Source of the DNA: Candidatus Defluviicoccus seviourii
GTDB lineage: Bacteria; Pseudomonadota; Alphaproteobacteria; Rhodospirillales; Defluviicoccaceae
Reading direction: 5' to 3'
NCBI GenBank assembly: GCA_900609035.2
Contig: UXAT02000054.1
Span: 62,001 to 126,000, forward strand
Length of the DNA: 64,000 nt
The notes below the pieces were generated by a model. The model was given only the letters and a program-made list of their open reading frames with translations. It had not been told where the DNA came from and ran no database searches. Shown piece after piece: positions 62,014 to 64,000 of this stretch (within the stretch, counting starts at the first letter, position 1; every line of letters begins with the position of its first letter). The translations under genes and the position numbers were made by a program.

Positions 62014-62679
62014 ATGTCAAAACGCACCATCACCCTCGACGACCGCCTGTACGACTACCTGAGCGCCGTTTCGTTGCGCGAGCCTGCGCTGCTTGCCCGG
62101 CTACGGGAGGAGACAGCAGCGCTCCCCGAGGCCCGCATGCAGATTGCGCCTGAGCAAGGCCAGTTCATGGCGATGCTGGTGCGCTTGATGAACGCACGCG
62201 AGATCCTCGAAATCGGCACCTTCACCGGCTACAGCGCGCTTGCGATGGCGCTCGCCCTGCCGCCCGATGGTCACATCGTCGCCTGCGATGTCAGCGCCGA
62301 ATGGACGGCCATCGGGCGCCGCTATTGGCGCGAGGCCGGTATTGCCGAGCGGATCGAGCTGCGTCTGGCACCGGCGATCGAGACGCTCGAAGCCCTGCTT
62401 GCCGACGGTGGCGAGGATCGCTTCGACTTCGCGTTCATTGACGCCGACAAGTCCGGCTACCGCGCCTATTACGAGGCTTGCCTCAAGCTGGTGCGGCCGG
62501 GAGGGCTGATCGTGATCGACAACACACTATGGGATGGCCGTGTCGCCGACGACAGCGTGCAGGACGCTAATACCTGCGCCATCCGCGCCTTCAACGCCGC
62601 CCTGCACGACGACGTGCGGGTCGACTTGAGTCTGGTCCCAATCGGCGACGGCCTGACCCTGGCACGCCGCCGCGGCTAG
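62014..62679 (+). CDS. O-methyltransferase, family 3 (COMT-like)
   Basis: A 221-residue protein. EIGTFTGYSALAMALALP is motif I and CDVSAEWTAIGRRYW the ribose-binding region. FDFAFIDADKSGYRAYYE and GGLIVIDNTLWDGRV give the metal- and substrate-binding Asp and Asn of caffeoyl-CoA/catechol O-methyltransferases. It transfers a methyl group from SAM to a catechol-type hydroxyl. The target here is unknown. GGACCTGGGAG precedes the ATG. Confidence 0.88.
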   Translation: MSKRTITLDDRLYDYLSAVSLREPALLARLREETAALPEARMQIAPEQGQFMAMLVRLMNAREILEIGTFTGYSALAMALALPPDGHIVACDVSAEWTAIGRRYWREAGIAERIELRLAPAIETLEALLADGGEDRFDFAFIDADKSGYRAYYEACLKLVRPGGLIVIDNTLWDGRVADDSVQDANTCAIRAFNAALHDDVRVDLSLVPIGDGLTLARRRG

Positions 62680-62693
62680 TGCAGCAACAGAAA

Positions 62694-62712
62694 TCGGGCG
62701 ATTCACGCCCGA
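62694..62712 (+). terminator. Hairpin after the O-methyltransferase gene
   Basis: TCGGGCG (62694-62700) pairs exactly with CGCCCGA (62706-62712) over a five-base loop. It starts 15 bases after the stop. There is no T-run. Confidence 0.4.
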
Positions 62713-62827
62713 GCAAGGTCGTCGCTGCACAACATATTGAATCGCATTCACTTTCGGCACAATCAGGATGTACGCTCTGTTTGAGCCACTACACCAGGCC
62801 GGCACCGCAACCGCTTGCGCACGCTAT

Positions 62828-62854
62828 ACTCGTATAACGAGTGACCGCCGTCAC
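62828..62854. promoter_or_regulatory. Two touching inverted repeats upstream of HerA-type gene
   Basis: ACTCGT-ATA-ACGAGT (62828-62842) overlaps GTGAC-CGCC-GTCAC (62841-62854). All arms are exact. The TGAC-N4-GTCA part recurs at 28359-28370. Confidence 0.35.
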
Positions 62855-63179
62855 TGCCCCATTCGGTCCGTTTGCTAGAGTGGCCGGCGGCGAGAGATCA
62901 CACGTTGGCGGACCCTCGGCAGCGCCGCAAGCCTAAAGACAGCTGCTCAAACGCTAGCATTCACCGACGCCGCGGACCGGCGGGACCTCTCTGCCGATGA
63001 TGCGACCAAGCGCTCGTGAGAAGCGCTGACGGCGGCCCACCTTCGGCCGGACCGCGGGAGAGCACGAAGCCCGCGCCCTGCCGCGGCGTCGCCGTCGAGA
63101 AAGAGGCATGTCAACCGGTTTGCCACGCGTTGCGGTGGCGATCGGGGTGGTGATGGTGTCTGGCGAAGGGCTGCTGTCG

Positions 63180-64000
63180 ATGGACGGAAACGCTGTATTT
63201 GTTATTGAGGAGTCGGTCGGCCGGGTGGCGAGTGTCACCGGTTCGCAGATTATCGTTCATGTAAAGCCGGATCCCGTGGACTCCCAGACGTCGGGCGCAA
63301 GCGCGGTGGTCAAGGGGACCTTAGTCAAGATCCCGCACCAATCGACGTGGGTCTTCGGCCTCGTCACCGCGATCTCGATCCCGCTGCCGAGCCACGAGCA
63401 GACGCCTGACGAGCAGCGTTTCGCCGAAGTCTTGCTGCTGGGTGAGGCGGACGTCGGCACTGATCCGGCAACACCAATCCGCTTCGAGCGCGGCGTCTCC
63501 TTCTTCCCTTCGGTCGGTGCTCAAGTCTACATCGCTACGGCCGACGATCTGGCGCTGGTTTACGCCAAGCGCTCCTCGTCCTCCGTGCGCATCGGCACGA
63601 TCCATCAGGGTCGCTCGATCCCGGCCTATGTTTCGCCCGACCGGCTGCTCGGCAAGCACTTTGCCGTCTTGGGCACGACCGGCACCGGCAAGTCATGCGC
63701 GGTCGCGGTGATCCTGCGCCGGATTGTGGAGGCGCATCGCAACGCACACATCCTGGTTCTCGATCCCCACAACGAGTATGCAAGTGCGTTCGGTGATTAT
63801 GCCGAGGTCATCGACGCCACTTCATTCGAGCTGCCGTACTGGTTGTTCAATTTTGAGGAGCTGAGCGGCTCGATCCTTGGCGACGTTACCGGAAGCGAGG
63901 AGTTGCAGCGGGAAGCGACGGCGCTTGCAGCACTCGTCTGCCGTGCCAAGGAGGCTTTCCTTGGCAACACCAAGAAGGCTTCGCACATCACCGTCAACAC
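63180..64000 (+). CDS. HerA-type ATPase (3' truncated by window edge)
   Basis: The frame is open to the end of the window (273 codons seen). VGRVASVTGSQIIVHV is the N-terminal HAS-barrel start. LLGKHFAVLGTTGTGKSCAVAVILRRI carries Walker A (GTTGTGKS) of the DUF87/HerA family, and ILVLDPHNEYASAF is a HerA Walker B-type segment. HerA is a hexameric DNA translocase that works with the NurA nuclease in end resection and also occurs in defence pairs. ATG 63180 has GAAGGG nine bases before it; ATG 63108 and 63153 are in-frame alternatives. The partner gene would lie beyond the window. Confidence 0.8.
   Translation, partial: MDGNAVFVIEESVGRVASVTGSQIIVHVKPDPVDSQTSGASAVVKGTLVKIPHQSTWVFGLVTAISIPLPSHEQTPDEQRFAEVLLLGEADVGTDPATPIRFERGVSFFPSVGAQVYIATADDLALVYAKRSSSSVRIGTIHQGRSIPAYVSPDRLLGKHFAVLGTTGTGKSCAVAVILRRIVEAHRNAHILVLDPHNEYASAFGDYAEVIDATSFELPYWLFNFEELSGSILGDVTGSEELQREATALAALVCRAKEAFLGNTKKASHITVN

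Larger units (their letters stand above)
62680..63179. other. Intergenic region before HerA-type gene
   Basis: This ~500-base stretch contains a terminator-like hairpin (62694-62712) and two adjacent dyads (62828-62854). No convincing gene was found. The region upstream of 63180 is in frame with the ATPase gene as far as ATG 63108, but that part lacks family similarity. Confidence 0.45.

Noticed and set aside
63108-63179. ATG 63108 as the start of the HerA-type gene
   Set aside because: AGAGG is only one base from it and the added 24 residues look unlike the HAS-barrel start; ATG 63180 has better spacing. It cannot be excluded.

Overview
The window is 64 kb of high-G+C chromosome from a Gram-negative proteobacterium. 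The best guess is an alphaproteobacterium of the Rhodospirillales type. This rests on the combination of TamA/TamB, HspQ, a Wza-like exporter, DUF2934, a five-gene group 3b-type [NiFe] hydrogenase operon and a GlgM/GlgE glycogen route. No rRNA gene, phage structural gene, transposase, integrase or CRISPR array was seen. One tRNA gene (Gln, anticodon CUG) is present.

Layout. 0-0.5 kb: the end of a branched-chain aminotransferase-like gene. 0.5-7.8 kb: a surface-polysaccharide/natural-product type cluster with two methyltransferases, a GT2 glycosyltransferase, an SGNH hydrolase and a SxtJ-like / DUF5989 (SxtK-like) / carbamoyltransferase (SxtI-like) trio. 7.8-9.3 kb: a TrkH potassium transporter. 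9.4-13.9 kb: a leftward hydrogenase operon (beta, cyclic-nucleotide-binding protein, gamma, delta, alpha). 14.5-27.1 kb: a glycogen locus. glgB-glgX-malQ run rightward and converge on a leftward glgM - GH13 - glgE block, with an acetyltransferase gene and a large palindromic repeat between them. 27.3-28.1 kb: a PPP-family phosphatase. 28.5-32.0 kb: a small polysaccharide-export locus. 32.2-36.5 kb: hspQ, a TIGR04282/TIGR04283 glycosyltransferase pair, and a hybrid histidine kinase with an N-terminal helix-turn-helix. 36.6-42.8 kb: tamA-tamB. 43-45.1 kb: an RTX calcium-binding repeat protein. 45.4-47.6 kb: an MscS-family channel. 48-50.1 kb: a DUF2946-like / outer-membrane 'transporter' / DsrE trio, probably metal-related. 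50.4-54.6 kb: an accessory patch (Fic, AbrB-Doc, AAA ATPase + DUF4276-like) ending beside tRNA-Gln. 54.9-62.7 kb: a laforin/SEX4-like phosphatase, pncB, rtcB, DUF2283, archease, a ThDP enzyme, a zinc alcohol dehydrogenase and an O-methyltransferase. The window ends inside a HerA-type ATPase gene.

How the parts fit. GlgM would make maltose-1-phosphate and GlgE would extend glucan from it. GlgB would branch the glucan, and GlgX and MalQ would debranch and recycle it. This suggests an organism that invests in glycogen. The hydrogenase could couple H2 to NAD(P)(H) redox balance in the cytoplasm.

The best candidates for something undescribed are four. The first is the AAA ATPase + DUF4276-like pair with its toxin-type neighbours next to the tRNA. 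The second is the HTH-PAS-kinase-receiver fusion. The third is the cyclic-nucleotide-binding protein embedded in the hydrogenase operon without a DNA-binding domain. The fourth is the SxtI/J/K-like cassette outside any toxin cluster. All functions are inferred from sequence patterns read by eye; no database search was run.
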